From Siphonodentalium dalli (lineage: Eukaryota > Mollusca > Scaphopoda > Gadilida > Siphonodentaliidae), in NCBI GenBank assembly GCA_032622095.1, contig CP136066.1, positions 115,897,319-115,961,318 of the forward strand: a stretch of DNA of 64,000 bases, written 5' to 3'. The notes below the pieces were generated by a model. It searched no databases and was not told the origin of the DNA. It saw only the letters and a program-made list of their open reading frames with translations. Below are positions 1 through 40,487 of the stretch, piece after piece (positions within the stretch are counted from its first letter, which is position 1; the number at the start of each line of letters is the position of its first letter). A program made the translations under genes and the position numbers.

Positions 1-701
1 AATACCCACATACGTTGGTCAATATTTTCAACATTTGGAATTTTTTTGCCCGATACAATCAGCTGGAAATGTCAGAGTAAAATTGGTTCAAATTGTTTCG
101 TATTTAGTGTGAAAATGATTGCTTTCAGACAAAAAGCCGCATATTTAGATAATTTAATTAATTTCGGCCAAATTTGTGAACTAGTTGAAATAGTCCAATT
201 TATGAGGTTGTCATATCCAACAACAGAAGAACCCGACGTGAAATCGATGAAAACTGCCACCTATGTAACAAGGGTTGAACATGAAAGGGGTGCATTAAGA
301 AACTTTTAGATGGACACCCCTCAACGGTGACCCTCTAGCCACTTCACTGCTCACTCATGATTTACACTGTATTAATGTTTCCCTTCGATTAATAGGACAA
401 TAGAACATAAAACACAAACATACACGAATACGCCCTTGCACATGCACCCTCCTCCGAACACGCACATAACTAACGAAATATCCGGAAGATAATGGGCATA
501 TTTTCAAACTGAAACAGACAAAATGCGAAATATATAATCCGTATCTTTGGTGACATTTCATTGCAGCATCGATTCGCGGCTTTGACACCCGAATCATGGT
601 GGGTATCCACACTTGATCGCGGATAGTATTTTTGCGAACCGTACTGTAGGGTAGAACATTTTAAGGTTAACCGAATATATATTTGTTCTATTATATAGAT
701 A
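1..701. other. No gene seen; 301-348 resembles a hAT-like element end
   Basis: No exon with SLC17 motifs or convincing splice pair is visible. Positions 303-335 (gacacccctcaacggtgacc, then ctctagccac) resemble the right end of the hAT-like element at 59732-60942 (gacaccccccagcggagacc, then ctctagccac). This may be a decayed relative whose body covers 1-348. Positions 349-701 show nothing I can name. Confidence 0.4.
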
Positions 702-831
702 ATGAATGGCTTGGAGTTGACTATCCCAAAATAGTGGTCCTCGAGGAGGAATAGTCCATGAGCCGCAGGCGAGTGGACTATTCCTCCTCGAGGACCACTA
801 TTTTGGCATAGTCAACGACAAGACATTCATT
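702..831. repeat. Large perfect-stem hairpin
   Basis: The left arm 702-758 is complementary to 774-831 with only a few mismatches; the inner ~35 bp (centred on tcctcgaggagga) are perfect. The loop is about 15 nt. About 580 bases downstream, at 1414-1426, is CCAATCAGAATGC, a motif found at the far end of three other hairpin-carrying repeats in this window. I read 702 to about 1445 as one element of that family; its exact ends are not fixed. Confidence 0.75.
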
Positions 832-1842
832 ATTTATTATATTATATCGAACATTTGTACCAATTCAGACACAATTTCTGAGTCTGATTTTGTCACATTT
901 TTATTTACCTTGAATTTTAGAAATCGGTCTCAGATTTTACAATTTAGGGCAATATTTTGACGATGGCAGGGGAGCACAACTATGTTATTAGTTACATCTA
1001 ACAGCATTTCTTCATGATTCCTTTCTATAAATACGTCATTAGCAAAGACATTTTGGCGAAATTTTAGAAGTTAACTTGTTTAACTTCGATTAACCGGAAA
1101 AGGAAATTATAAATAACGTCCACTGGCATTGTAAAATTAGGACTATAGCCGCTTGCCAACTAAACGGACAAACTATGAAATACATTGGCTTGATATCACC
1201 GGACATTTGTAAGTTCATTGCAATTCATCAATAAATCTAATGATATACCGATATTGCAACAAATATCACACAAGGTATAGTTTAAGATTGTCCGTATCTT
1301 CAGGCGGCAGCCCGATTTCGCGAAATGAGTTTGTTACTATAAATAGAAAAAGAATAGTAGGCATGTAGGAATCCTACTGGGGTACTATCGTAAAATAGTA
1401 TAGCAGTGTGCAGCCAATCAGAATGCGAGAAAGTCACATGAGATATAATATTAATATGTAGTCAATGACTGGTACTTATGTCTCAAACGAACTGCCTAAC
1501 GTCAAAAAGTGTCTATTATTTATGATAAAATAAGATATTAGTCAGAATGTCCATTAAATGTATATTGGAGTGAGATCAAGCTATACATGTATGATCGCTT
1601 TCCCATTGAAATGAACATTCGGCTTTACGACATAGTGTTTTGAATAGTTGATATCATCATTCAACTGGGCGATAAATACATTCATCTGAGTTGAGGATGT
1701 TCATTTATCAAAAACCGCATGGTCCGCTTTGGTGATGCCTTCCGGTTTGGTTACCAGGTACACGAGAGTGTTTACATTATTTCCATAATTTATACATATA
1801 CCTCTATATATATACACACACATTTCTCTTAACTTGTTGCAG

Positions 1843-30260
<28,418 letters not shown>

Positions 30261-31520
30261 CAAGACTATATAATTGTATGTGCCTCTTCGGTCATAATTA
30301 TTGTTACCAAAGCGCACGGGTCGTGCATTCATATTACCGATCCTACCTTGTTGTGATATTATAAGTTATAGTCTGAACGAGTTTTCTCAAAATAAGATCT
30401 TTAATGGCATTTTCACGGAAAAGTTTGCAGCCATGCAGGTGGTTTTACATGATTCGAGTAAGCAAAATGAGTCACGCTGCCAGACCAATATCAGTGTGCT
30501 TGACCTTGAAAATCGCGAAACAAATGGCCACCAAAAGATTCAAAATACCACAAGTGTATGATCATTGTTAGCGCAATTATAATCGTCAGATGTATATATT
30601 CGTGATGTTATCACAATATGCTACCTATTGTCTGGGAAATTGGTATTCCTAACCCAAGATGGCTTCCAAAATGTCGACCGGGAATGAAAAACAAAATTAC
30701 TATTTTCACTCATATCCCCTATAGAACCGCCTTTTCGGTGTTGAACTGGTGGTCAATTCTACTTCTATATGACTCGGAAATTTTAACTAATTTCTTAATG
30801 GCATGTGTTACAGACATATATTTGTGTCATAACAGCCATGTACGTTCAGTTGAATTGCATATACCACCAAGACACAATTACCGTAATTGTTGTATTGGCT
30901 AGAACTTCAGAAATCCATTCGGAGTAATTTTCGATGTCACTTGTCAATAATATCCAGGTATTAAGAGAACTGAACTCATTAACTGCTAAGCAGTTGATCA
31001 CCAATAGCATCTACCTATAGTCATTCGACTATCGACAGTCATTCGACTATCGACAACACATTCGAGGTCACACCTGAGTCACTATGGTAGATTATAGTGA
31101 CCGACTTGTCACTTGTGTTCATTATATTGAATGCAAATGATCATTTATGATACCATTTGAATTGACCTAAATTGCCTTATGTCATTGCCTTACTTTTTCC
31201 CTTTTAACTGAATTGAAGATAAATAATAATTGAAACAAGTCAAATATGGCGAGAATCCAACGTTTTTATGCACAATTATAATCCGTTCTTTATTGCAGTC
31301 TATTTTAGAGGAACTACTCAGATTAAGGCTTCAGTGATAACATGTGTATCTGTTTGAATTGTTAGATATGATAGTGATAAACTAACATCACAATGTGCTA
31401 CCTGTTACACACAGCTGTGAATACTGAAAACCATTATTTTCTTGACCAAATCGACTAGTCCAACTACGACGGAATAATGTCATTTTATTGCTTTGTATTA
31501 CATGCATATATTTACATACT
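30261..31520 (+). other. 3' flank of the SLC17-like gene; no further gene seen
   Basis: This should include the 3' UTR. No canonical AATAAA was found in the first kilobase. An 86-codon frame at 30301-30561 lies in a different frame from the last exon and shows no family resemblance. Confidence 0.5.
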
Positions 31521-32018
31521 AAGTGTTGTCACCACTAAATCCAGCATTCTGATTGGTCGGCGCCCACGTGGCTAGTTGCAGTTATTTCTCGGTGAATGCG
31601 CAACGGCTCATAACACCAAGCTCATAACACCATCGATACGTCATTGGGTTTGGAAAGACGAACGCGTAATGTTTTGGGCGCATTTGGACTCGCGCAGGAT
31701 TGACTTAATACATCATCGGGTTTCAATATGAAGAGAAATTGTTCCTATTAACTTTTGCCAAGGGTGCTATTGGGTATTTTGGGCTGTTTTTGTCACGATA
31801 CACTTTTCGAATTAAATACATTTACAAAATTGGCTTTTTCGCTAAATGTATATAAATATAAGGATTAACTGTCATGTGGACTATTTTTATGGAGAAGTAA
31901 CCGTGAGGTAAGTGGTCATAATTTGTATGTAAAACCCTTCGGGCTTTACACAAGTTATGTCCACTTACCTCACGGTTACATCTCCATAAAAAACAGTCCA
32001 CATGACAGTTAATCCTTA
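31521..32018 (-). mobile_element. Hairpin-ended element, copy B (reverse orientation)
   Basis: Reverse-oriented relative of 16537-17345. CCAATCAGAATGCTGGATTT is read on the minus strand near 31539-31558; the hairpin is at 31859-32018 (arms opening taaggattaactgtcatg and closing catgacagttaatcctta, loop aacccttcgggctt). Shared interior includes gcgcccacgtggctagttgc and gacgaacgcgtaatgttttg. The internal region is shorter than in copy A. Confidence 0.75.
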
Positions 32019-35000
32019 GGTAACATCTTCTGGGTGATTGCCCTAAACAATTACCGGTCTATACAGATCTATAGCGTTTCATCGGTTTACTGACGCAAGC
32101 GGATAAATCTATGATATATATCATGCACTTGATACAAGACATCACCATTGCTGGACAGCTTGTAGGATTAATGCACCTACCATCACTGAGTGACCATATG
32201 CTAACTAATACTTAACTCGAGTTATGGTAATGAAGCGTTTGGTTAATGGCTATTTTCACTTATATAGTTTAAACATATTTTATTTGCCAATAGCAAGTGC
32301 AAGTCATATGATAACTGAATGTTTTTCAGTATTTTCGATGAAGTTTGTAAATAGAAAACAAAAATAAAACTGCCAGCAAATATCTGCCCACATTTCGCCT
32401 TTCTGTCACCATTCTTTTATTTGGATTTGCAAATATCTCGCCATCACGAAATGACGAAATCTTTCTCAAGCATGGTGACACAAGTGTTTTTAGCTCACCT
32501 GAGAACAAGTCTTCGGTGGAGCTAATGTCATCACCCCTCGTCCTTCGTTCGTCCATCTGTCCGCCGGGACGTCCATCCGTCATTCAACAAATCGTTCTTC
32601 TCCATAACCGTAAGACCGAATGGGTTCATATTTGGTGGGGATGTTCACATTCAGATTTGTTAAAATTAGGTCACAAGTCAAATAGATGCGAAGCCAGGGC
32701 CATATCTCTTTCTCTCCATAGTAATTGTTAAAACGAATTCTTCGCAAGAACCATCAGGCCCATTTAGCTTATATTTGGCATGGAGGGTCCTTGGGTTACT
32801 GGGGTTCAGATTTGTTAAAATAGGTCACTAGCACCCATCCTATCTATGCTGAGAATTCATGTTTGCTACTTGTGTATATATTCCTATATTACACATAATA
32901 ATTTTGAAATACCGGTATTATAATTATAAGATTCTGATAAATTCCCAACAGTTGGAGAGTTTGAAGTACTAGTTGTAATTTAGTTTGGTCCAGTTGGGAG
33001 GTAATGTGCAATGATCCATTTGGGGAGGGGTGTGTAGTTAGAAATGTCAAGGTGGACACCCTACCCCCCTCCCACCGCTCAACGAAGACACTCTACCTGT
33101 GTCCCTGTTTAGAACTACTTGTTTAAAGTGATTTGATAAGTACTGTCTATTGTCTTCAGGGTCCCAGTCTTCTACGTATTTACAGTCTGGTTGGCGACTC
33201 CACAGTCATTGACTGTCTTGTTTCTTTACAAACTATATTTCCTGGAAGCCACGTTCTCTCAGAAGCGGGATTTATAGCGTGAGCAATTAAATTTACCGGT
33301 GGCATTATGATAGCAATAAACAGTTGTGATATTGCTCCTGGATATTTAAAATTTTGGTAGCGGGACAAAATCAACATTGCGATATCTTCAGCAAGAATAG
33401 ACAACGAATGGCGTAAATATGTCCCAAAAGAAATAATATAGCCGTAAATGTGGATTTCTCTCTTTAAAGCGATATGAGAACGGTTTCTATATCACCAGTG
33501 TGTCTATATTCAGAATATAACTGTTCCAGCTTGACATTTTTGCGTTAACATTTTTATGTTTACCCATACCATGTATGGTAAACATAGTGTCGTTGTCCGG
33601 ATTGACCACTCGTCGTGTGTCCGTCCGTCCGTCCGTCTGTCCGTCCGTAGACACTTTACGTGTAATGCGATAACTCAAACATTTTTTACCTGATCAAAAC
33701 CAAATACAGATCGAGTTCGAATATGGGTTTGAACCGACTTTTTTTGACAGAGTTATGGCCCTTTTTCGACTTAGAATTCACGCATTCTGCCATAACTCAA
33801 ACATTTTTAATCTGATTGGAACCAAATTTGGTGTATGAGTTTCTCAGACCAACATACAGATTGAGTTCGAATATGGGTTTGATCGGAGTTATGGAGTTAT
33901 GGTCCTTTGACATATGATTCATACATACATATACTTCGATAAATCAACCATTTTTCATCAGATAGGAACCAAATTTGGTATGTGAGTTTCTCAACTGAAA
34001 ATACAGAACGAGTTTGAATATGGTTTAGATCCAATTTGTTATAACAGAGATATGGCCCTTTTTAAACTAAGAATTATCCAGATTATAACCAAAGTAACTT
34101 ACAATTAATGAATACCTGCTTCTCTGTGAGCAAGATAAAAGACAATATAGTTTATTGCTTTGAGAGTTATTTATAGCCCTCATATGTTAGCTCTGTATAA
34201 GAGACACAGTTAGTGAATTATTGGATAAATTGATTTAGCTATCTTTTTAACCACAACTTAGCCATGTGAATTTATTTAACTAGACCAATGGAGCTCTCTA
34301 ATAAGTCCTTGGGTGATGGGACTACATTGGATCAAACTGGGCAGAGATAGGTGATTTAAACCCTTTTACCCATTCCATGTCTTTTAACCTTTTCCACTAA
34401 ATAAATAATTATATTATTTTGATATCTCACATGGCAATTTGCAACAACATGAATAGAACTGCTCACACTATGGTAGTGGTGACAGGCTCTAGAATTTATA
34501 TGTTATATTAACCCTTCTATATTGACTCATACATTCCAATAATTTGTGTTATTACTGGTTATTATGTACGTTTGTCATATACTACTTTAGATCATAACAG
34601 TATACTCTATAATTCAACATTAAAAGATTATGATTCTGATCCTAACAATTTACTATCGCCAAGGGATGGGTTAAACATCTGCCGATCGTGATTGGCCTCT
34701 CGTTTTGTGACGCTTTTAATTGTGTGCCCCTCTATTGTTCCCTCCACCTGCTAATAAGAAGACATGCTATTACACATAGCTAGTTCGGTAAATGGCTTGT
34801 TATGTTCCTGTAAATAGAACAATAGGGAGCGATTGACGACCCGATTTCCTGGGCAGATTTCGTTAGTTTCCGTTACGACATCTGGACTTCGCTTCGTTCA
34901 ATTTCGCCGAGTAATATGTCAAATGAAAGGGAATTTTATTGCCAGTAAGACACGCCTGAGAATATTGTGGCTGCAATTATAGATTTCTATAATGTAGTAG

Positions 35001-35156
35001 GGTATTGATATTTCGTTTTTGGTTTTAGCCAAAATCGATCATTTAAACCTTGTCACTGGTATAGTCCATATTGGTATTTTAGTAATTTTCCCCAGGTGCC
35101 TGTTGTCATTGCCACCTTCTATATATACGGTACGTATGGCAAGCCGTTTTCACATT
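32019..35156. other. Intergenic; two degenerate repeats, no gene seen
   Basis: 32493-32830 is a repeat opening 'tagctcacctgag', then gtccatctgtccgccgggac. 33560-34080 is a diverged tandem repeat of about 130-150 nt ('taactcaaacatttt', 'gagttcgaatatgggtttga', 'agttatggccctttt') preceded by a run of gtccgtcc. 34731-34833 has short inverted ends (ctctattgttcc / gaacaataggga). Otherwise nothing recognisable. Confidence 0.6.
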
Positions 35157-35706
35157 TTCGATTTATTTGGACTTAAGTCCAAATATTTGGACTTAAGTCC
35201 AAATAGCGAATTGGTCTTAAGTCCAAATACCACATAATTGTGAATTCGGCGAGGAATTGGATTAAGTCCAAATGAATTACACTTAAGTGCAAATACTGAT
35301 ATTTTCATCTATTTGGACTTAAGTCCAATTCCTCGCCGAATTCACAATTATGTGGTATTTGGAATTAAATCCAATTCATTTGCACTTAAGTGCAATTCAA
35401 CTGTATAAGAAACACCCCCATCAGATTTTAAGCAGGTCCATCATTTGGACTTTTAAAGTCCAATTAGTGGATTGATTTGGACTTAAGTCCAATTAGTGAA
35501 TTGATTTGGACTTAAGTCCAAATCAATTCACTAATTGGACTTAATTCCAAATCATTTTGACTTAAGTCCAAATAATTGGACTTAAGTACAAATAATTGGG
35601 CGTAAGTCCAAATCAGTGAATCGATTTGGACTTAAGTCCAATTCATTTGGACTTAAGTCCAATTATTTGGACTTAAGTCCAATTATTTGGACTTGAAGTC
35701 CAAATG
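35157..35706. repeat. Array of TTGGACTTAAGTCCAA palindromes
   Basis: About 19 intact or slightly mutated copies of the perfect 16-bp palindrome TTGGACTTAAGTCCAA, spaced irregularly by 0-40 bases of AT-rich text. Some units are variant palindromes such as CACTTAAGTG. Within the array, 35228-35260 and about 35325-35362 are long inverted copies of each other (ccacataattgtgaattcgg). A smaller cluster at 48340-48480 is in reverse orientation. The spacing is far too irregular, and the unit too short, for CRISPR. Confidence 0.9.
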
Positions 35707-35955
35707 CTAAGTAGGAACTAGATGACCTATCTGGACATGCCTTAAATGTATTTATTTTGACACATGGACATGCATCCATGATGGTCCTTTCCCTACTTAC
35801 AGGGCCTACGTAGCCTATCTATTTAAGACTGAGAACCAATTACTTTGATTCATCGTATCATTGATGCAGAACGGACGTATGAATTTAGTGCAAACTAGCG
35901 CTAAACATATTTGTATCACTATCAGTATCGGTGACCCTCCCCTCCCCAATCATGT

Positions 35956-36568
35956 CACGAAGGTACCCTTGATACGGTTTGGATAGACGGTCTTATGTAT
36001 AAATTGTATGAGAGGGGCCTAACTGGAATTGCTTTCAAATTTGTGCACCAATTGCTCACCGGTGTCTATTGCACTGTGAGATATAACGATGTTACATCCA
36101 GATTAATAAAAATTGATCAAGGAACAAGGCAGGGGGGAATATGCTCTCCGAAATTTTACATGGTCTACGTTGAAGAACTGATCACATTACTATCAAAGTC
36201 AATGTATGGCTTTCATATGGAATCAATTAATTGTACATGCCCAACTCACGCTGATGACATGCTACTTTTATCACTAACTGAACGTGGTTTGAATTCACTT
36301 ATCAATATGTGTTTGAGTTATAGCTATACATGGCGTTACAAGTATAACACATCTAAGTCTGTAATAATGGTACTTAATGAGGCAAAGACACAATCTGATA
36401 AGTGTAAACGCCAATGGATCATGCGGCCTGAACACCTTAAAGAAGTGGACAGTACAGTCCACCTGGGAATCCCAATTGCGAAGTATAAACAAACAAATAA
36501 TTTTATCGCACATGTATGTGACAAACTGAGAAGCACATTCCTTGTGCTGTCGAATTCTGGCTTATATG
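35956..36568 (+). pseudogene. LINE reverse transcriptase, 5'-truncated, interrupted (left part)
   Basis: Open frame reading DTVWIDGLMYKLYERGL, then QGTRQGGICSPKFYMVYVEE, then HADDMLLLS, then a thumb-like segment to SNSGL at 36568. R-Q-G-x-x-S-P and [YFH]-A-D-D are the finger/palm motifs of non-LTR retrotransposon reverse transcriptases; the catalytic box here is HADD where YADD or FADD is usual. The start is cut, as in 5'-truncated LINEs, with no endonuclease domain upstream. The reading frame is broken at 36569 by a 3.9-kb foldback element and resumes at 40488. The product resembles Jockey/CR1-type elements of marine invertebrates; the clade is not certain. Confidence 0.85.
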
Positions 36569-36599
36569 TATGGAGGGTTATTAGGGTCACAATCCTAAC

Positions 36600-36990
36600 T
36601 TCACATTTTAATTCTAACTTAACATTTTAATTCTTATATTATAATTCTAATTTAACATTTTAATTCTAACTTAACATTTTAATTCTACTATTTTATTTCT
36701 GTTTACATTCTATTTACATTATATTTACATTCTATTTACATTCTATTTACATTTTATTTACATTTTATTTACATTCTATTTACATTCTATTTACATTCTA
36801 TTTACATTCTATTAACTCTAACTTAGTCTTTTAATTCTTACTTAATATTTTAATTCTAACTTAACATTTTAATTCTTATATTTTAATTCTAACTGTACAT
36901 TTTAATTCTAACTTAACATTTTAATTCTAACTGTACATTTTAATTCTAACTGTACATTTTAATTCTTATATTTTAATTCTATAATTGTTG
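36600..36990. repeat. Minisatellite in left foldback arm
   Basis: Repeats of a 19-nt unit (ttttaattctaacttaaca) and of an 11-nt unit (tttacattcta). The mirror copy is at about 40080-40470. It is bracketed by inverse copies of 'gttattagggtcaca' (36577 and about 37075). Confidence 0.9.
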
Positions 36991-38199
36991 AAATTGAAAT
37001 GAGCATAAAACGGATCTCAGAATTGAAAGGCAAAAATTAAAACAGACATAAAATGGATTCTAGAAGTTGTAATTGTGACCCTAATAACGCGCGTGCACTT
37101 AGTTAACAATTATAACGAAGGGGGTCGCTGCGATCGGACGGCGGGACATGACAATCTGCGGAATGGGATGAAACATGGAATAAAACGACAATCTGCGGAA
37201 CAGAATTTCAAATTGCGTGTAACGGCCGATATCTCGAGGAATACAACACGTAGAGGGTTCTTGTTTGTGGCTAACGAAAGGTCCACATTCGCCCTATCCA
37301 CACATATTAAACCCGTCACTGACTGGACACCAGAAATTGCATTATTTGGTTGACAACTGACCTAACATGAAAGTTGTCGAAATCAAGGCCGTGGAACAGC
37401 TGTAGAAATGCATTTTTACAGCGATAACGCTATGCACACAAGCAGACTTGGTATTAAAACGAAGTTTATCATCTAGTGCATAGCAAGAGACCGATTAACC
37501 CACCCATGCGAAGGTGCCATGAAACACGAAAAACTGCGTTCGACGTCAAAGTTTAGAATTTAGATTTCTCGATGAATACGCAAGCAAACAACAAGTGTTA
37601 GTTACACAAATGCGCATTCGTTTTAGCTACACTATGGCTGTTCGAATGATGTAATTGAGAAATCGCAAACACGCGCCGATGAAAACAGCTAAAAAATAGA
37701 GTCGATGTTTACAATAACAGGATCGATTTCAGCTGATATATTCCATATAATAGGGCGTATAGTATATCAAAATATAGGATTAGACACAGGAAATGTAATT
37801 TTGTCCAAATGGGTCCAACAACACGCAGTGAAATTGTAGCAGAAATTCGCTCCAAGAAAGAGCGCTACATTTTCTCGTAAAAAATAGAATGGCCGACTGA
37901 AGCCCTTTTATCGTTCCAACTAAGCCTGTTTTTAGCAGCACTTCGTCCACAAAATACGAATATACACCATGTATCAGAAGACGTATCAAATGTGATTTTT
38001 AAGCGATTTGCGCTCATCATTTGTTATAATTCGCACTTATTTTTTATTTCAGTTGTGACTAAAAGCCCAGATGCCGGTATCCGGCGATTACAAGCCAAGT
38101 TACAAAATAAATTAACTGGGTTGAACGCATGAATATGTCAATGGTGAGACTGTTCGAAAGAATATTCAAACAAATAGTGTTTATAGACTTAAAATCTTA

Positions 38200-38900
38200 T
38201 GTGTCCGCCGGTCATACGCGATGGAGGTTCTCATATTATCTGCCGGTCATATGCGGGGGAGGTTCTCATATGAACATATTATCTGCCGGTCATACACAGG
38301 GGAGGTTCTCATATGAACATATTATCCGTCGTTCATACGAGGTGCAGGTTCTCATATTATCCGCAGTCATCTGCACGGGAGGTTCTCATATATCCTCCAG
38401 TCATACGGGGGAGGTTCTCATATAAAAATATTATCCGCTGGTCATACGCGGTGGAGGTTCATATATTATTCGCCGGTCATATATGCGAGGGAGGTTCTCA
38501 TATTATACGCAAGTCAAACACGGGTGGGGTTCTAATATAAGAACCTCCCCCGCGTATGACTGGTGGATACTGTGAGAACCTCCCTCGCGTATGACCGGCG
38601 GATAATATGAACCTCCACCGCGTATGACCGGTGGATAATATGTTCATATATGAGAACCTAGGCCTCCCCCCGCGTATGACCGGCAGATAATATCAGAACC
38701 TCCACCAGCAGATAATATGTTCATATGAGAACCTCCCCTGTATTAACCTCCACCTCGTGTGACAGGCGGATATTATGTTCATATCAGAACCTCCCCTGCG
38801 TATGACCGGCAGATAATAAGTTCATATGAGAACCTCCCCCGCATATGACCGGCAGATAATATGAGAACCTCCACCGCGTATGACCGGCGGACACATACGT
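38200..38900. repeat. Central repeat array of the foldback, two opposed halves
   Basis: Left half: repeats of 'ccggtcatacgcgg.ggaggttctcatat'. Right half: the reverse complement. The axis is ggttctaatataagaacc at about 38528-38545. Unit length varies (about 35-60 nt), with an 'atgaacatattat' spacer in some units. Confidence 0.88.
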
Positions 38901-40487
38901 TTTTAAGCTCGATAAACACTACTTTATTTGAATATTCTCACCATTGACATATTCACGCGTTCAACCCAGTTAATCTATTTTGTAACTTGGCTTGGAATCG
39001 CCGGACACCGGCTTCCGGCATCTGGGCTTTTAGTCACAACTGAAATAAAAAATAAGTTCGAATTATAACAAATGAAGAGCGCAAAGCCCTTAAAAAATCA
39101 CATTTGATACGTCTTCTGATACATGGTGTATATTCGTATTTTGTTGACGAAGTGCTGCTAAGAACAGGCTCAGTAGGAACGATAAAAGGGCTTCAGTCGG
39201 CCATTCTATTTGTTACGAGAAAAAGTAGCGCTCTTTCTGCGTGTTGGACCCATTGGACAAAATTACATTCCCTGTGTCTGATCCTACATTTTGATATACT
39301 ATACGCCACATTATATGGAATATATCAACTGAAATTGATCCTGTTATTTTAAACATCGAGTCTATTTTTAGCTGTTTTCATCGGCGCGTGTTTGCGAGTT
39401 CTCCATTACATTATTCGTACTAAAACAGCCATACTGTAGCTAAAAACGAATGCGCATTATTCCACTGTGTCATTTTGGTACCTAACACTTGTTGTTTGCT
39501 GGCGTATTCATCGATATATCTAAATTCTAAACATTGACGTCGAACGCAGTTTTTCGTGTTTCATGGCACCTTCGCATGGCTGGGTTAATCACTTGCTGTG
39601 CAATAGGTGATAAACTTCATTTTAATACCAAGTCTGTTTGTGTGCATATCTTTATCGCTGTAAAACCGCATTTCTACAGCTGTCCCACGGCCTTGATTTC
39701 GACAATTTCATGTTAGGTCAGTTGTCGACCAAATAATGCAACTTCTGCTGTCCGGTCAGTGGCGGGGTTAATATGTGTGGATAGTGCGAATGTGGGCATT
39801 TCGTTGGTCACAAAAAGGAGCCCTCTACGTGCTGTATTCCTCGAGATATCGGCCGTTACGTTACACGCAATTTGAAATTCTGTTCCGCGGATTGTCGTTC
39901 TATTCCATGTTCCATCCCATCTCGCTTTTTGTCATGTCGCTCCGTCCGATCGCAGCGACCCCTTTCGTTACAATTGTTACAGAAGTGCAGGCGTGTTATT
40001 ACGGTCACAATTACAACGTCTAGAATCCATTTTATGTCTGTTTTAATTTTTGCCTTTCAATTCTGAGATCAGTTTTATGCTCATTTCAATTTCAACTTTT
40101 TAAATATAATATTTTAATTCCAACATTAGACCTTTTTGTAGTAGATTTAAAATATTAAAATAAAACTATTAAGTTAGAACTAAAATATAAGAATTAAAAT
40201 GTTAAGTTAGAATGAACATAGAATGAACATAGAATGTAAATAGAATGTAAATAGAATGTAAATAGAATGTAAACAGAATGTAAATAGAATGTAAATAGAA
40301 TGTAAATAGAATGTAAATAGAATTAAAATATAAGAATTAAAATGTTAAGTTAGAATTAAAATGTTAAGTTAGAATTAAATATAAGAATTAAAATGTTAAG
40401 TTAGAATTTAAATTTTAAGTAAGAATTAAAATATTGAGTTAGAGTAAAAATGTGAAGTTAGGATTGTGACCCTAATAACCCTCCATA

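Larger units (their letters stand above)
36569..40487. mobile_element. Giant foldback element (3.9 kb, arms about 1.95 kb)
   Basis: The whole segment is an inverted repeat centred near 38535. Termini are TATGGAGGGTTATTAGGG and its complement. Matching blocks run all the way in: minisatellites (36600-36990 / 40080-40470), gcgatcggacggcggg-type sequence (37130 / 39950), ttgatacgtcttctgataca (37975 / 39108), ttcaacccagtta (38118 / 38960), and a central row of 'gaggttctcatat...ccggtcatacgcg' repeats in opposite orientations. It sits inside the LINE, with a probable TATATG target duplication, blurred by adjacent TA repeats. No transposase-like frame was recognised, so it is non-autonomous. Confidence 0.9.

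Noticed and set aside
30301-30561. 86-codon frame just downstream of the transporter stop, as an alternative C-terminus
   Set aside because: Different frame from the last exon, no acceptor before it, no resemblance to SLC17 tails.
35157-35706. Regular short palindromes suggestive of a CRISPR array
   Set aside because: Units are 16 bp with irregular, often very short, AT-rich spacers in an animal genome; no cas genes.
37780-39352. Matching frames in the two foldback arms (37780-37989 minus, 39104-39352 plus)
   Set aside because: They are mirror images of the same DNA. Their differences mostly change residues, and no family is recognised, so they are not evidence for a transposase.
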